Shown here in pieces: positions 53,012 through 62,910 of a stretch of DNA of 64,000 nt. This DNA comes from Clostridium magnum DSM 2767 (GTDB taxonomy: Bacteria; Bacillota; Clostridia; Clostridiales; Clostridiaceae). The translations under genes were made by a program, and so were the position numbers. The notes under the pieces are model-generated. The model was not told the DNA's origin. It did not search any database and saw only the letters and a program-made list of their open reading frames with translations. Within the stretch, counting starts at the first letter, position 1. Each line of letters opens with the position of its first letter. The DNA is taken from positions 62,001 to 126,000 of the forward strand of contig NZ_LWAE01000008.1 of assembly GCF_001623875.1 (NCBI RefSeq), given 5' to 3'.

Positions 53012-54157
53012 TTAGCTCAGAAACATTGGTTTTATATAACCAGTGAAGGATTTAAATGGCAATTTAATAACAGGTATTTCGGAGATGGTAGGAGCTATTT
53101 CGTTGAAGCCAAAAAATAACACAATATTTGTACCTTCTAAGTAAAAGGGGTGATCCTCTGCAATGCCCTTAAAATTTTGTGCAGCTTCAGGAGGATATAT
53201 ATCTTTATTTGCTATAAGTTGTTTTCTTATTTCGCTATTGATAAGTTCTCTATAAGGAGCTCCAGGCTTGAACAGGTCTTTTAATCCTAGAGATATTCCT
53301 GTATCTATATTGAAATTATAAGTTGCTCTGATATAGGAAGTTCTACCGTTAATAAATTGATGATATAGATTTGAGAGACTAATAATGTTGTTTTTATTAT
53401 AAGTAATAGTGGTGTTATTAGATATAGCATAATTCATGAATTTCTTTTCTTCTTTTTTAGCCTTTAAACCATCTTCATCTGCAGCATCTTCCATTTGGCG
53501 TTTAAACTCCAGTATGTCATCTTTTAAAGAATCATTAATTTTATTCTGTACTCTTGTATTTTTAATACCGCTTAAAACAGGAATTCTTAAATCTTCATTA
53601 ATATATTTTTTAGAAGCTTTCATTGGTATAAATGTAATACTTACATTGTTATCTGTTGATGAAATAGGATTACGGTTGAAAGACCCTCTAGCATAAAGGA
53701 AATTGAGTGATGCTGCAGTTCTTTGTTTATCAGTAATCATATTTTTTATAGAAGTTTTAATTTGGTCTGATGAAATTAGAACTACGATTTTTTGATATAA
53801 TTTTATCTCCTCCAGTTCTTTATCTATACAGTCCTCTATAGCTTCTGTAATAGAGGTGTTAATCTTTATATTAGGTGAAGGTATCTCTACAGACTGGCCA
53901 GTAAGTTTTCCTAAAATTTGCTTGAAAGAGTTATAATGTTTTAGCTCATTTTCGTAGGCATGTTGAACTGAATTTAAAATATTTGTATCCTTTGTCATAT
54001 TCATCATTAGTTTATATTTTTTTGAAGTAAATCTATTGTTGTTCATTGCTATTAGAATAAGATTAAATAAAGGATTATCCTTTAAAGTTGATGATTTAAA
54101 CTTATATTGTTCTGAGTAGTACAATGTAAAGTTCCCTCCTAAATAATTAATAGTCAA
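53012..54157 (-). CDS. DUF4163/DUF3298 protein with a ferritin-like front part
   Basis: 381 residues. Residues ~45-165 are helical with an ENELKHYNSF and a KELEEIKLYQK element, resembling a ferritin-like four-helix domain (moderate confidence). Residues ~180-380 match the DUF4163 plus DUF3298 pair (RVQNKINDSLKDDI; PGAPYRELINSEIRKQL; EGTNIVLFFGFNEIAP), as in the outer part of RsiV. No signal peptide or membrane helix is visible, so it lacks the usual anchor. Function unknown; it may act at the spore or cell surface. Confidence 0.65.
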   Translation of the reverse strand: MTINYLGGNFTLYYSEQYKFKSSTLKDNPLFNLILIAMNNNRFTSKKYKLMMNMTKDTNILNSVQHAYENELKHYNSFKQILGKLTGQSVEIPSPNIKINTSITEAIEDCIDKELEEIKLYQKIVVLISSDQIKTSIKNMITDKQRTAASLNFLYARGSFNRNPISSTDNNVSITFIPMKASKKYINEDLRIPVLSGIKNTRVQNKINDSLKDDILEFKRQMEDAADEDGLKAKKEEKKFMNYAISNNTTITYNKNNIISLSNLYHQFINGRTSYIRATYNFNIDTGISLGLKDLFKPGAPYRELINSEIRKQLIANKDIYPPEAAQNFKGIAEDHPFYLEGTNIVLFFGFNEIAPTISEIPVIKLPFKSFTGYIKPMFLS

Positions 54158-54206
54158 TATGGCTGTTCACTATAGATGAAGTTTCAACTGATTTCAATGA
54201 AAAAAG

Positions 54207-54387
54207 TTTATCCGATGACTACCCGCTCTAATACTCCCATGTTCTCCAAAGTGTACTTTGCGAGCGGCTACGCCCCTCCGATTCGTTCAACTAAGAATCA
54301 GGTGGGGGTTAAATGCCTAAATGGCATTTAACGGGCAAAGCCCCGGGTCGTAGACGAAACCCCATCTGATTCAAGTTTATACTTCAT
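54207..54387 (-). repeat. Dispersed two-hairpin repeat, full-length, reverse orientation
   Basis: 181 bp, the reverse of the copy at 35195 and of the same length. TTTATCCGATGACTACCCGC begins it and ACTTCAT ends it. The inner arms GGTTAAATGCC and GGCATTTAAC are intact. The remaining spacer 54158-54507 holds no gene. Confidence 0.85.
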
Positions 54388-54460
54388 TAATTAAACTAAT
54401 GACAGCCTAATCTATTGTATGTAAGCATACTAAAAAGTGTTATTAAAGGATTCAAATTAC

Positions 54461-54500
54461 AAAAAAATAATAAGGGACTACCTAAATAGCATGTCCCTTA
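54461..54500 (-). terminator. Terminator of the Nramp gene
   Basis: TAAGGGAC (54471-54478) pairs with GTCCCTTA (54493-54500). On the minus strand it is followed by TTATTTTTTT, 8 nt after the stop codon. Confidence 0.8.
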
Positions 54501-54507
54501 CTGTTCT

Positions 54508-55803
54508 TTATATGCCTCCTGAAAATGTTAAGTATAATAATATAGTATTTAATCCAATAATCACTGTAGTAATTATCCAACCAATTATTTTGGTAATAGG
54601 TTTATTGACGAATGCACCCATTAGGTTTTTTCGGCTTGTAATTATCATCATAGGTATGATAGCTACTGGTAGAGCAAAACTTAAGCAAACTTGGCTTATA
54701 ATTAATGCTTTCATAGGATTCACGCCTATTCCTATAATTATCATAGCCGGTAACATAGTTATTAATTTTTTAATGTTACTAGGTATTTTAAGATCTACAA
54801 ATCCGTCTAGAACAGTTTCACCAGCCATGGTTCCTACAGCAGAAGAGGAGAAGCCCGATGCAAGTAAGGCTATGGCAAAAGCGCCGCTAGACATGGCACC
54901 AAGGAGCGGGGACAATGATTTGTGAGCTTGTTCAATAGAATCTACGGATATTCCTTGATTGAAGAAGACTGCTGCAGATACTATAACCATTGCAGCATTT
55001 ACAATAAAGGCAATATTCATTGCAATGACAATATCTATTTTTTCCATTCTAAAGTGTCTTTCCTTTTCTTTTACAGACATATCAATATTGCGACACTGAA
55101 CTAATTGAGAGTGCAAATATATTACATGAGGCATTACCGTTGCGCCAAGCATACCAACTGCTATAAGAACAGCTTGACCGTTTGGGAGGGAAGGAACCAG
55201 TGTATGAATACCAATTGCAACCCAATCTGGCTTCGCAAGAAACACTTCAACACCATATGCTACACATATAACTGCTACAAGTATTGTTATTATAATTTCT
55301 ACAATTCGTTGACCATATTTTTGCATATATGTTATAAAAAATGTTACTAAGCCAGTGATGAGACCTGCTATTGGTAAGGGGATGCCAAATAATAAGTAGA
55401 TACCTAGGGCACCACCTAAAAATTCAGCCATTGTTGTAGCTATTGCAGACAGTTCAGCAACAAACCAAAAGAACCAGTTGGTTTTTCGTGAAAAGACTTT
55501 ACTGCACATCTGAGATAAATTAGCACCAGTGGCAATACCTAGTTTGGCAGAGGTGGTTTGGAGAAAAATAGCCATTAGATTACTCCATAATATAACCCAG
55601 AGTAGATTGTAATTGAAAACTGAACCACCACTAATATTTGTTGCAAAGTTTCCAGGATCAATATAGGCAACACTTACAATAAATGCAGGACCTAAATATT
55701 TTGATAGCTGCTTAGCTCTATTCAACATACTATTATTTACTACATGTATGGTATATTCTTTAGGATCAATATTAAGTTCCTTTAGTTCTGTTTCGTTATT
55801 CAA
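54508..55803 (-). CDS. mntH: Nramp family divalent metal transporter
   Basis: 431 residues with eleven membrane segments. Helix 1 has the metal-binding AYIDPGNFATN (~47-57) and helix 6 has MPHVIYLHSQL (~222); both signatures define Nramp/MntH. It imports Mn2+ or Fe2+ with protons. The start appears to be TTG at 55803, 9 nt after AAGGACGG; no in-frame ATG fits better. A 28-bp palindrome 56 bp upstream suggests control by a DtxR/MntR-type repressor. Confidence 0.9.
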   Translation of the reverse strand: MNNETELKELNIDPKEYTIHVVNNSMLNRAKQLSKYLGPAFIVSVAYIDPGNFATNISGGSVFNYNLLWVILWSNLMAIFLQTTSAKLGIATGANLSQMCSKVFSRKTNWFFWFVAELSAIATTMAEFLGGALGIYLLFGIPLPIAGLITGLVTFFITYMQKYGQRIVEIIITILVAVICVAYGVEVFLAKPDWVAIGIHTLVPSLPNGQAVLIAVGMLGATVMPHVIYLHSQLVQCRNIDMSVKEKERHFRMEKIDIVIAMNIAFIVNAAMVIVSAAVFFNQGISVDSIEQAHKSLSPLLGAMSSGAFAIALLASGFSSSAVGTMAGETVLDGFVDLKIPSNIKKLITMLPAMIIIGIGVNPMKALIISQVCLSFALPVAIIPMMIITSRKNLMGAFVNKPITKIIGWIITTVIIGLNTILLYLTFSGGI

Positions 55804-55858
55804 GTGAATGCACCGTCCTTATATGAATTTTATTAACTCTAAATTATTACTCTAGATT

Positions 55859-55886
55859 AATAATCTTAGCCTAGGCTAAGATTATT
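55859..55886. promoter_or_regulatory. 28-bp perfect palindrome, likely DtxR/MntR-type operator
   Basis: AATAATCTTAGCC and its exact complement flank the central CCTAGG. The TTAGCCTAGGCTAA core resembles DtxR-family iron and manganese boxes. It is 56 bp upstream of the Nramp start. Confidence 0.75.
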
Positions 55887-55969
55887 TCTCTAATATAAGA
55901 TATGTATTAAGCAAAAAAAAGTTACAGGATAGGTAATAATTTATTAAGTATATGCATATAATTTGACGT

Positions 55970-56003
55970 AAAAAACTGCACCTTAAAATATATAAGGTGC
56001 AGC
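55970..56003 (-). terminator. Terminator of the GGDEF-EAL gene
   Basis: CTGCACCTTA pairs with TAAGGTGCAG; the plus-strand AAAAA at 55971-55975 gives the T-run on the minus strand. Confidence 0.85.
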
Positions 56004-56060
56004 CATATAGATATCCATAGAAATATCGGTGCCAATTTAAGTTTTATTCCCAATATATAA

Positions 56061-59021
56061 CTAATTGTTATCGCTAGTCATTAAAGCATTTAAATCTTCA
56101 ATCTTATCTGCAGGTATAGGTTTGCTGAAGAGGTATCCTTGAACTCTTTCACAGTTCATAGAGCGAAGTATATCAAATTGCTCTTGCCATTCAACTCCCT
56201 CTGCAACTACATTTAAATTCATTTTGTGAGCTAGTTCAATAATGCCGTATACCACTGACTCATTTTTACAATTTGAATGGATAGAGTCAATAAAGGATTT
56301 ATCAATCTTAAGATTATTTATTGGTAGTACTCTTAAATAACTTAGAGAGGAATAACCTGTTCCAAAATCATCTAATGCCACATTAATACCTAGTTGCCGT
56401 AACTTATTTAATATGTCTATATTATAGTCCAGGTATTGCATGAGAACACTTTCTGTGATTTCAATTTCTAAAAGCTCCGGTGGAAGTTTACTTTCTTCTA
56501 GAGCATTTTTTACTGTATTTAAGAAGTCTATGTGCTGAAGTTGTACTGTAGAAACATTCACTGCTATAACTCCTAAGTTGTATCCCTTGTCAAGCCACTC
56601 TTTGCCTTGAGTGCAGGCAGTTTTAAATATCCATTCTCCAATTGGTATTATTAAAGAAGTTTCTTCGGCTATAGGAATAAAATCTGCAGGTGAAACAAAT
56701 CCAAAATCATTGCTTTTCCATCTAAGTAAGGCTTCTATACCCTGAATTTTTGTGGTTTTACAATCTATCTGAGGCTGATAATATAACTCAAGTTCATTGT
56801 TTTCTAGGGCATCTCTGAGGCCTTTTTCAATTTTAGTTTTCTTTAGAACTTCATCAAACATATTTTTATCAAAAAATTCATATCTGTTCTTACCTAAATC
56901 TTTTGCCTTGTACATAGCTGTATCTGCGTTTTTTAATAATAAGCTAGAATCTATTCCATCATCAGGATATAGAGATACTCCAATACTAACACTACTGAAA
57001 ATTTGCTTTCCATCTATTTTAAAAGGTTTTTTACAAATATCTATTATATTGTTACAGGTTTTTATAATATCTTCTCTGTAATCTGCATCACGCATTAATA
57101 TTGAAAACTCATCTCCACCCATTCTATATACAGTGGTGTTAGTTTCAACAATATTATTTATTGCAATAGCTAATGCTTGAAGAAGCTTATCGCCGTAATC
57201 ATGACCTAAGGTGTCGTTAACTCTCTTAAAGTTGTCTAAATCTATAAAAAAAACAGCACCTTTTTCACTATTTTTACTGGCAGCCTTAAGAGCTTCATTA
57301 AGCTTATCCATAAGCAGAGTTCTGTTAGGAAGGGAAGTTAGGCTATCATAATAAGCTAAGTATTTGTTTTTTTCTTCAACAATCTTTCGTAAGGTGATAT
57401 TACTGATAGATCCAGCCATTTTGAAAGCTCGTCCATCCTTATTTCTTAAAGCCTTTCCTCTAATATAAAGCCATCTTTCATTTCCATGTTTATCACGTGT
57501 TTTGAATTCACATTTATAAAAAGGAGTAGTTCCATCTAAATGGGAAAGCAAACTATTTACAAAAGGTTCCTTATCCTCATGGGATAATAAATTTTCTAAT
57601 ATATCTTTTAAACTGCCATCTTCATTAAAACCATATCCAGCAATATTTTTCCACTTATCTGAAGCAAAAAATTTATTTTTTTCTATATCCCATTCCCAGA
57701 TTGCATCATTAGAACCTTCCAGTGCTAACTTATATCTTTCCTCAATTATTCTTAAAAATTCCCCACCTTGTTGAAGTTCATCATATTGTGCCCTAAGTTC
57801 TTCTTCCGTAGCTGTAAGTTCTTCGTAGACTGCACTTAACTCAGAATAGTTTTCTATAAGTTTCTTTTCGCTTAATCTTCTCCTGTTAATGTTTACAGCT
57901 AGTATAATTATAAATATTAGCAATACAGATATAATACTAATCATAGTTAAAACGAAATCCTTATATTTTTCATAGAAGGAGAAGGGTTTATTTATTATTA
58001 TGCTGTCAGCAGGTATATTTTTTTTATTTATTTTAAATTTAGCTAATTCGTTAAAATCAAAGGTGTAGGTACTAGGGATCTCTTTAACTATAGGTATAGT
58101 ATCAATTTTTTCGCCATTTAATACTCTAAGGGTTATCTCAGCTGCAATCTTTCCCTGTTCAAATGAGTTTATTACCTTTCCACCTAGAAGACCTTGTCCT
58201 AAAGGAAAATCCCAGCATATATAATTAGTTGCATTTATATTTTTCCATAATAAACTGCCGACTTTTTCATAATTTATAAAAGTTCCATCACTATTTTTTA
58301 GTTGGCCTATATGTAAGATAGCAGTATTATTGCCTAAATTAGAAAGGATATTTTGCAAATTCTTAATATTGGTGTCTGTGCAAAAATAGAAATTAGCAGA
58401 TGATTTTAAAATTTTAGTTATCGTTTTAGCACGTTCTTCATTCAATTTACCAGTAGCAGTACTATCGCAGACTAAAATTATATTTTTAACATTAGGTTGA
58501 AGTTTGAATATACCTTTAATAGTAGATTCTATATCAATTGTTTCAACTATTCCAGTATAGTTCTTGTGCCCATTTAAAAGAGATTTATCAAAGTTGTTCA
58601 CACCACAAAATACTATGGGGGTATTTGGAAAGAGGTCGTCTCCATATTTGATTATATAATTAAGAGCATCATTATCAGAACAAATTATAGCATCAAATTT
58701 TATATCATTATATTTTATTTTATGTAAATTATATAAGGCATCTATATAGGATTTATCTTTCACTTTTTTCATATCCATATAGACATAGCTTAGATCGATT
58801 TTTTCTGAGTCATTATCTAATACAGAATTTATTCCTTTAGAAATATTATTTATCCATTTAAAGTTCTCTGAATAGGAATGTAAAACCAATACCTTCTTAG
58901 ATGAATTCATACTTATATCAGTATTTACAACATCCGCATTTACATAAATTCTTATATTTAATATAAAACATAATGCAAAAATAATTATTAAAAAGAACCT
59001 TTTTAATAAAAGTTTATTCAT
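56061..59021 (-). CDS. ABC-sensor / PAS / GGDEF / EAL c-di-GMP protein
   Basis: 986 residues. Signal helix (~8-28) and an outer ABC_sub_bind-like domain (~42-330; KVLVLHSYSENFKW). A membrane helix (VLTMISIISVLLIFIIILAV, ~355-375), a short coiled coil, PAS (~430-555), GGDEF (~565-725, intact MGGDEF) and EAL (~740-975; EALLRW, ITESVLMQ, DDFGTGYSS) follow. Both catalytic signatures are intact, so it may make and break c-di-GMP, with the outer domain sensing a solute. A GGGAGG site precedes the ATG. Confidence 0.88.
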   Translation of the reverse strand: MNKLLLKRFFLIIIFALCFILNIRIYVNADVVNTDISMNSSKKVLVLHSYSENFKWINNISKGINSVLDNDSEKIDLSYVYMDMKKVKDKSYIDALYNLHKIKYNDIKFDAIICSDNDALNYIIKYGDDLFPNTPIVFCGVNNFDKSLLNGHKNYTGIVETIDIESTIKGIFKLQPNVKNIILVCDSTATGKLNEERAKTITKILKSSANFYFCTDTNIKNLQNILSNLGNNTAILHIGQLKNSDGTFINYEKVGSLLWKNINATNYICWDFPLGQGLLGGKVINSFEQGKIAAEITLRVLNGEKIDTIPIVKEIPSTYTFDFNELAKFKINKKNIPADSIIINKPFSFYEKYKDFVLTMISIISVLLIFIIILAVNINRRRLSEKKLIENYSELSAVYEELTATEEELRAQYDELQQGGEFLRIIEERYKLALEGSNDAIWEWDIEKNKFFASDKWKNIAGYGFNEDGSLKDILENLLSHEDKEPFVNSLLSHLDGTTPFYKCEFKTRDKHGNERWLYIRGKALRNKDGRAFKMAGSISNITLRKIVEEKNKYLAYYDSLTSLPNRTLLMDKLNEALKAASKNSEKGAVFFIDLDNFKRVNDTLGHDYGDKLLQALAIAINNIVETNTTVYRMGGDEFSILMRDADYREDIIKTCNNIIDICKKPFKIDGKQIFSSVSIGVSLYPDDGIDSSLLLKNADTAMYKAKDLGKNRYEFFDKNMFDEVLKKTKIEKGLRDALENNELELYYQPQIDCKTTKIQGIEALLRWKSNDFGFVSPADFIPIAEETSLIIPIGEWIFKTACTQGKEWLDKGYNLGVIAVNVSTVQLQHIDFLNTVKNALEESKLPPELLEIEITESVLMQYLDYNIDILNKLRQLGINVALDDFGTGYSSLSYLRVLPINNLKIDKSFIDSIHSNCKNESVVYGIIELAHKMNLNVVAEGVEWQEQFDILRSMNCERVQGYLFSKPIPADKIEDLNALMTSDNN

Positions 59022-59362
59022 GGAGTATCAACCTCCCTTTCTGTTTAAATAAAATGCTTAAGTATCAAGTCATCGGATAAGTTATCTTCAGTAGATTACA
59101 AATAACTACTTAATCACATTTTTTACAACATATTTCATAAAATATTTATACTTATATACTACCACTTATATCAAAATTTAGAAATATGATTTTTTATTCA
59201 TTTATTCGCCAATTTATGCGGCTTGATATTTCTATCTGATTCAACTCTCTATATCATCATATAATTAAAAGATTAGAGATAAAAGGCGGTATAATATGTA
59301 GTAATATTGCTTTATAATAAATAATAGAAATCTATCTTATTTGGAAAGGAGAGATTAATAAT
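59022..59362. other. Divergent spacer with a repeat fragment
   Basis: Holds the ribosome binding site of the minus gene. AAGTCATCGGATAA (~59062-59076) matches the right end of the dispersed repeat, and ATCTGATTCAA lies at ~59233. TATAAT at 59290 could serve the gene at 59363. Nothing else recognised. Confidence 0.45.
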
Positions 59363-59710
59363 ATGGAATTTAGTATTTTCAAGGTGGAAACCTTTATACC
59401 TGAAGAATATGTAAAAGAACTTAGAAAAAGTCTTAATGATATAGGCGCACTAACCATAGGCGGTAATTATGATAACTGTATGTCTATATATAAAGTTATA
59501 GGTTCTTGGAGACCCTTAAAGGGAGCAGATCCTTTTGAGGGGGAAATTGGAAAACTATGTGAGGCAGAAGAGTATAAGGTAGAATTTTGTTGCAGAAGGG
59601 AAATTATTAAAGAGGCGGTAGATGTGATAAAAAAGGTTCATCCTTATGAGATACCGGTTATAAATGTAATGCCTGTATTAAGTGCTGAAACTATAACGAA
59701 GTTTGTGTAA
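59363..59710 (+). CDS. NIF3/YqfO-type CutA-like small domain protein
   Basis: 115 residues resembling the CutA-like domain that is inserted in YqfO/NIF3 proteins. It has FKVETFIPEEYVKELRKSL at the start, IGNYDNC-type GGNYDNCMS (~33), GSWRPLKGADPFEGEIGK (~47-64) and HPYEIPVINVMP (~93). It is a stand-alone version. Members bind metal or form trimers; no reaction is known. AAAGGAGAG precedes ATG 59363. Confidence 0.8.
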   Translation: MEFSIFKVETFIPEEYVKELRKSLNDIGALTIGGNYDNCMSIYKVIGSWRPLKGADPFEGEIGKLCEAEEYKVEFCCRREIIKEAVDVIKKVHPYEIPVINVMPVLSAETITKFV

Positions 59711-59725
59711 ATTTACGCAAACTTC
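59698..59725 (+). terminator. Hairpin at the end of the NIF3-like gene
   Basis: GAAGTTTGTGTAAA and TTTACGCAAACTTC form a near-perfect stem that includes the stop codon. No clear T-run. Confidence 0.5.
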
Positions 59726-59779
59726 ATTATACTATTATATATGAATTTTTTTATATACCATATGTATAATTAAATAAAA

Positions 59780-60391
59780 CTAATGTCTAACAATGTAGCC
59801 TTTTACCTTTACTCTTCCCATGTTATTAACCCTTCTAAAGTAATTCTGATCGCTTTCGCCATCTTCTCTGGGTATATACACGTCTAATCTATTTATAGTG
59901 TTAAAGTTATCTCCTCCTCTATCTGAAACAGTTAAGGTTCCAAATTCTTTAGTATAAATCTCTGTTCCAAGAGGTAATACATTATTTGCAACAGTGCCAG
60001 CAGTAAGTTTTTCACCACTGCAGTTTATACCATTAAAACCTCCATTCTCTTCAGGTAAGCTAGTGTAGAAGGTTAAGGTAATATCAAGTTCATTACTTAT
60101 ACTACCTCCACGGGATAGATGATTTGAGCCTGGTTCTTCTTTTGATGCTACTTGCTTTGTATCCTTTTGAGAATTTACTTGTTGTTCATTTGACCGGGGG
60201 TTTGTTACCTTATTTTCATTAATTTCATTGTCATCTTTTGAGTCGTTTGACTGAGCGACATACTGAATTTCATTCTTTTCACTGTTAAAAATATTTTTAT
60301 TTATACTGTTATAAATATATGAATTCCTTATATTTAGGATTCCAACGGCCAGAATTATAGTTGTTATTAATCCTTTCACATTTGTATTCAT
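59780..60391 (-). CDS. 3D-domain protein, probably secreted or membrane-anchored
   Basis: 203 residues. An N-terminal hydrophobic segment (LITTIILAVGILNI) is followed by a low-complexity linker rich in Asn, Ser, Lys and Gln (~40-95). A C-terminal domain has LTFYTSLPEENGG, AGTVANNVLPLGTEIYT and VSDRGGDNFNTINRLDVYI, the 3D/double-psi barrel type found in YabE/YocH-like wall enzymes. The usual Asp triad is partly seen (SDRGG, RLDVYI). It may act on peptidoglycan. Confidence 0.7.
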   Translation of the reverse strand: MNTNVKGLITTIILAVGILNIRNSYIYNSINKNIFNSEKNEIQYVAQSNDSKDDNEINENKVTNPRSNEQQVNSQKDTKQVASKEEPGSNHLSRGGSISNELDITLTFYTSLPEENGGFNGINCSGEKLTAGTVANNVLPLGTEIYTKEFGTLTVSDRGGDNFNTINRLDVYIPREDGESDQNYFRRVNNMGRVKVKGYIVRH

Positions 60392-60480
60392 ACCAACATC
60401 CTTTCTGTATACGGTCTCCTTAAATTAGTATGAACAGATTTTGGGAAATATAACCAAAGAATTTAAAGTGAAATAAAATA

Positions 60481-60507
60481 CCCCCTCTATTTTTCGTATA
60501 GAGGGGG
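60481..60507 (-). terminator. Terminator of the chemoreceptor gene
   Basis: CCCCCTCTAT (60481-60490) pairs with ATAGAGGGGG (60498-60507); on the minus strand it runs into TATTTTATTT. Confidence 0.85.
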
Positions 60508-60513
60508 GGGATT

Positions 60514-62532
60514 TTATTCTACTTTAAACTTATCTAGTTCATTATTTAGATCAAGGGCATTTTGACTAAGTTTCTCCGCTGATGCTGATACCTGTTGTAT
60601 AGCTGCTAGCTGTTGCTGCATTGATGCAGTTACTTCCTCAGAAGCAGCAGCAGTTTCCTCTGATACAGAAGATATACTGTGCACCGCTTGAATAATAGAT
60701 TCTTTATCTCTGTTTATTTGATTTACAAAATTACCGACAGATTTAATATTTTCCGTGATAGAATTTATTGAATCAAGTATATGTTCAAAGGAATCATTGA
60801 CTTCTCTAACAGAATGAGTTTGTTCCTCAGAAATCTGCTTTACTTCATTCATTATTTGCACTGTATTGCTGCTTTGATTTTGAATGGATACAACTATTCC
60901 ATTTATTTCCTTAACTGCATCATTAGATCCTTCTGCAAGGTTTCTTATTTCATCTGCCACTACTGCAAAGCCTTTACCTGCTTCGCCTGCTCTTGCCGCC
61001 TCTATAGATGCATTAAGAGCTAGTAAATTAGTTTGTTCTGATATTGAAGATATAGTTTCTAAAATATTAGTTATATTTTTAGCTTTATTATCTAAATCAA
61101 TTATTGCTGTCTCAATTTTTTCAATAGAAGATTGATTTTGTCTATTCTTATTTTGAAGTCCTTCTACAACTTCTACGCCTTTTTTATTTATTTCAGCTAC
61201 ATCTTCTGTAAATTTTAAAACTTTATTTGTGTTATCATCAAGTACATTAAGCTTGTTTGAAAGTTCTAAAGTAAGAGAGGCACTTTTCTCTGCATCACTA
61301 GCTTGCTCTGATGCACCTTTTGCTATTTCTTCAACAGCATTTGTTACACTTTCTGCTGAACTAGTTGTCTCCTCAGAAGTAGCTGCAAGAGTTTCGGAAG
61401 ACATGTTTACGTCATTTGATACAACTTGAATGTTTTTAATAAGTCCTGCTATTGTTTCAACCATAGCATTTATTCCTTGTGAAAGTTCGCCAAGTTCATC
61501 TTCGGATTTATTTGTTAAACGAATGGTCAAATCTCCTTCCTTAATCTTATTAATATTACTTAAAAGTGTCCTGATGTTTTTAGTTAAGGAATTTGAGAAG
61601 GATAATGCTATTAAGATTGCTATAACTAATAATGCTATTCCAATGAAGAAAGTATTGGAAAGCATGCTTCGGGTTTTACTGGAGATTTCGTCTTCATAGG
61701 TTGAAGTTAGTATCGTCCAATTAAGGTTGTCTACTTTAGAAAATGCAGCTAATTTTTTTTGATTGATTCCACCTTCATTTTGAGAATACTCTATGTATCC
61801 TTCTTTATTTCCACTGATAGCTTTTGTAATTTCAGGTATTGTTAATGGTTTACCGATTAGTGATTTATCCTTTTCAGTTATTATATTATTTGCTGAATCT
61901 AATATTATCGCATAACCTTTCTGTCCAACTTTAATAGAGTTTATTTTATTGCTTAAGGCATCTAGGCTTAAGTCTATAGATACTACTCCTATAAGTTCAT
62001 TTTTATTGAAAGAATTATATACTGGAGTTGCAACAGATATTGTTAACTTTTGGGTAGCTGCATCAACATAAGGTGCAGTCCATATAGTGGAATTCTTTGC
62101 TAAAGCTTCTTTATACCAAACTCTTGATGTAGGATCATAATTTTCAGACATTTTTTGAGCTGGATATATGGTGAATTTTTTGTCCGTAGTACCTATATAA
62201 ATGGATTGAACTCCCTTATGAGATTCTGCAAATGCTTTAAAAGTATTCAGCATGGATGACTCAAGTTCAGGATGGGCAGATATTTGCTGTATAGTAGAGT
62301 CTTTAGCCATATGAAGAATACTTTCTTCATAAGCAGAAGTGTAATATTGTATAGATGAATTTATCTGCTTAGTAAGTTCAAAAGAAGATTCCCTAAGGGA
62401 CTGCTTTTGAAGGTTAGTGGATTTATAATAGGATGATGCGCCTAAAACAAATAATGGAATAAGAATTAGTAAAGTAAACATTGCTATTAACTTAAATTTA
62501 ATTGTCATTTTAATTTTACTGTTTTTTTTCAT
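60514..62532 (-). CDS. Methyl-accepting chemotaxis protein with dCache sensor
   Basis: 672 residues. First helix (~12-32), outer dCache_1 domain (~35-285; RVWYKEALAKNSTIWTAPYV is typical), second helix (~292-312), HAMP (~315-370) and a long coiled-coil signalling domain. The conserved hairpin tip SEQTNLLALNASIEAARAGE is intact near residue 510. It senses a small ligand outside and passes the signal to CheA/CheW. GGAGGC precedes the ATG. Ligand unknown. Confidence 0.92.
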   Translation of the reverse strand: MKKNSKIKMTIKFKLIAMFTLLILIPLFVLGASSYYKSTNLQKQSLRESSFELTKQINSSIQYYTSAYEESILHMAKDSTIQQISAHPELESSMLNTFKAFAESHKGVQSIYIGTTDKKFTIYPAQKMSENYDPTSRVWYKEALAKNSTIWTAPYVDAATQKLTISVATPVYNSFNKNELIGVVSIDLSLDALSNKINSIKVGQKGYAIILDSANNIITEKDKSLIGKPLTIPEITKAISGNKEGYIEYSQNEGGINQKKLAAFSKVDNLNWTILTSTYEDEISSKTRSMLSNTFFIGIALLVIAILIALSFSNSLTKNIRTLLSNINKIKEGDLTIRLTNKSEDELGELSQGINAMVETIAGLIKNIQVVSNDVNMSSETLAATSEETTSSAESVTNAVEEIAKGASEQASDAEKSASLTLELSNKLNVLDDNTNKVLKFTEDVAEINKKGVEVVEGLQNKNRQNQSSIEKIETAIIDLDNKAKNITNILETISSISEQTNLLALNASIEAARAGEAGKGFAVVADEIRNLAEGSNDAVKEINGIVVSIQNQSSNTVQIMNEVKQISEEQTHSVREVNDSFEHILDSINSITENIKSVGNFVNQINRDKESIIQAVHSISSVSEETAAASEEVTASMQQQLAAIQQVSASAEKLSQNALDLNNELDKFKVE

Positions 62533-62715
62533 ATTTGAAGCCTCCTGATAAAAATGTTGAAAAATATTCTATGATGCAGATTATAGTATATATTAATTAT
62601 CGACTAATTTTAATTTTTATTAATGGCTTATTATGGATTAAATTGTAATATTAATACTGTTTTTATCTAATTTTAGCATAAAATTGAATTGTAGACAAAT
62701 AGATGAGGATAGTAG
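62533..62715. other. AT-rich spacer upstream of the chemoreceptor gene
   Basis: No ORF or hairpin; should hold the chemoreceptor promoter. Confidence 0.4.
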
Positions 62716-62849
62716 TTTATCCGATGACTACCCGCTCTAATACTTCCATCTTCTCCAAAGTGTACGTCACGAGCGGCTACGCCCCTGGATTCGTTCAACT
62801 AAGAATCAGGTGGAGTTTGAAACCCCATCTGATTCAAGTTTACACTTCA
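62716..62849 (-). repeat. Dispersed repeat, short form, reverse orientation
   Basis: TTTATCCGATGACTACCCGC to CACTTCAT, with AATCAGGTGGAGTTT and its partner CCCCATCTGATT. The inner ~45 bp of the long form are missing. Confidence 0.85.
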
Positions 62850-62910
62850 TAATAAATAATAGGAATAGAATATTCTAACGGTAAAATGCACTAAAAAAAC
62901 ATGTTATAAA

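Noticed and set aside
54437..54925. Long hydrophobic plus-strand ORF opposite the Nramp gene
   Set aside because: It mirrors the membrane segments of the Nramp gene, has no ribosome binding site, and the minus frame carries clear Nramp motifs.
59062..59245. Twelfth full copy of the dispersed repeat
   Set aside because: Only short matching fragments are present and their orientation is inconsistent, so it is noted only as a fragment.
61229..61699. Plus-strand ORFs across the chemoreceptor gene
   Set aside because: Antisense shadows of a well-supported coding sequence, low complexity and without start signals.
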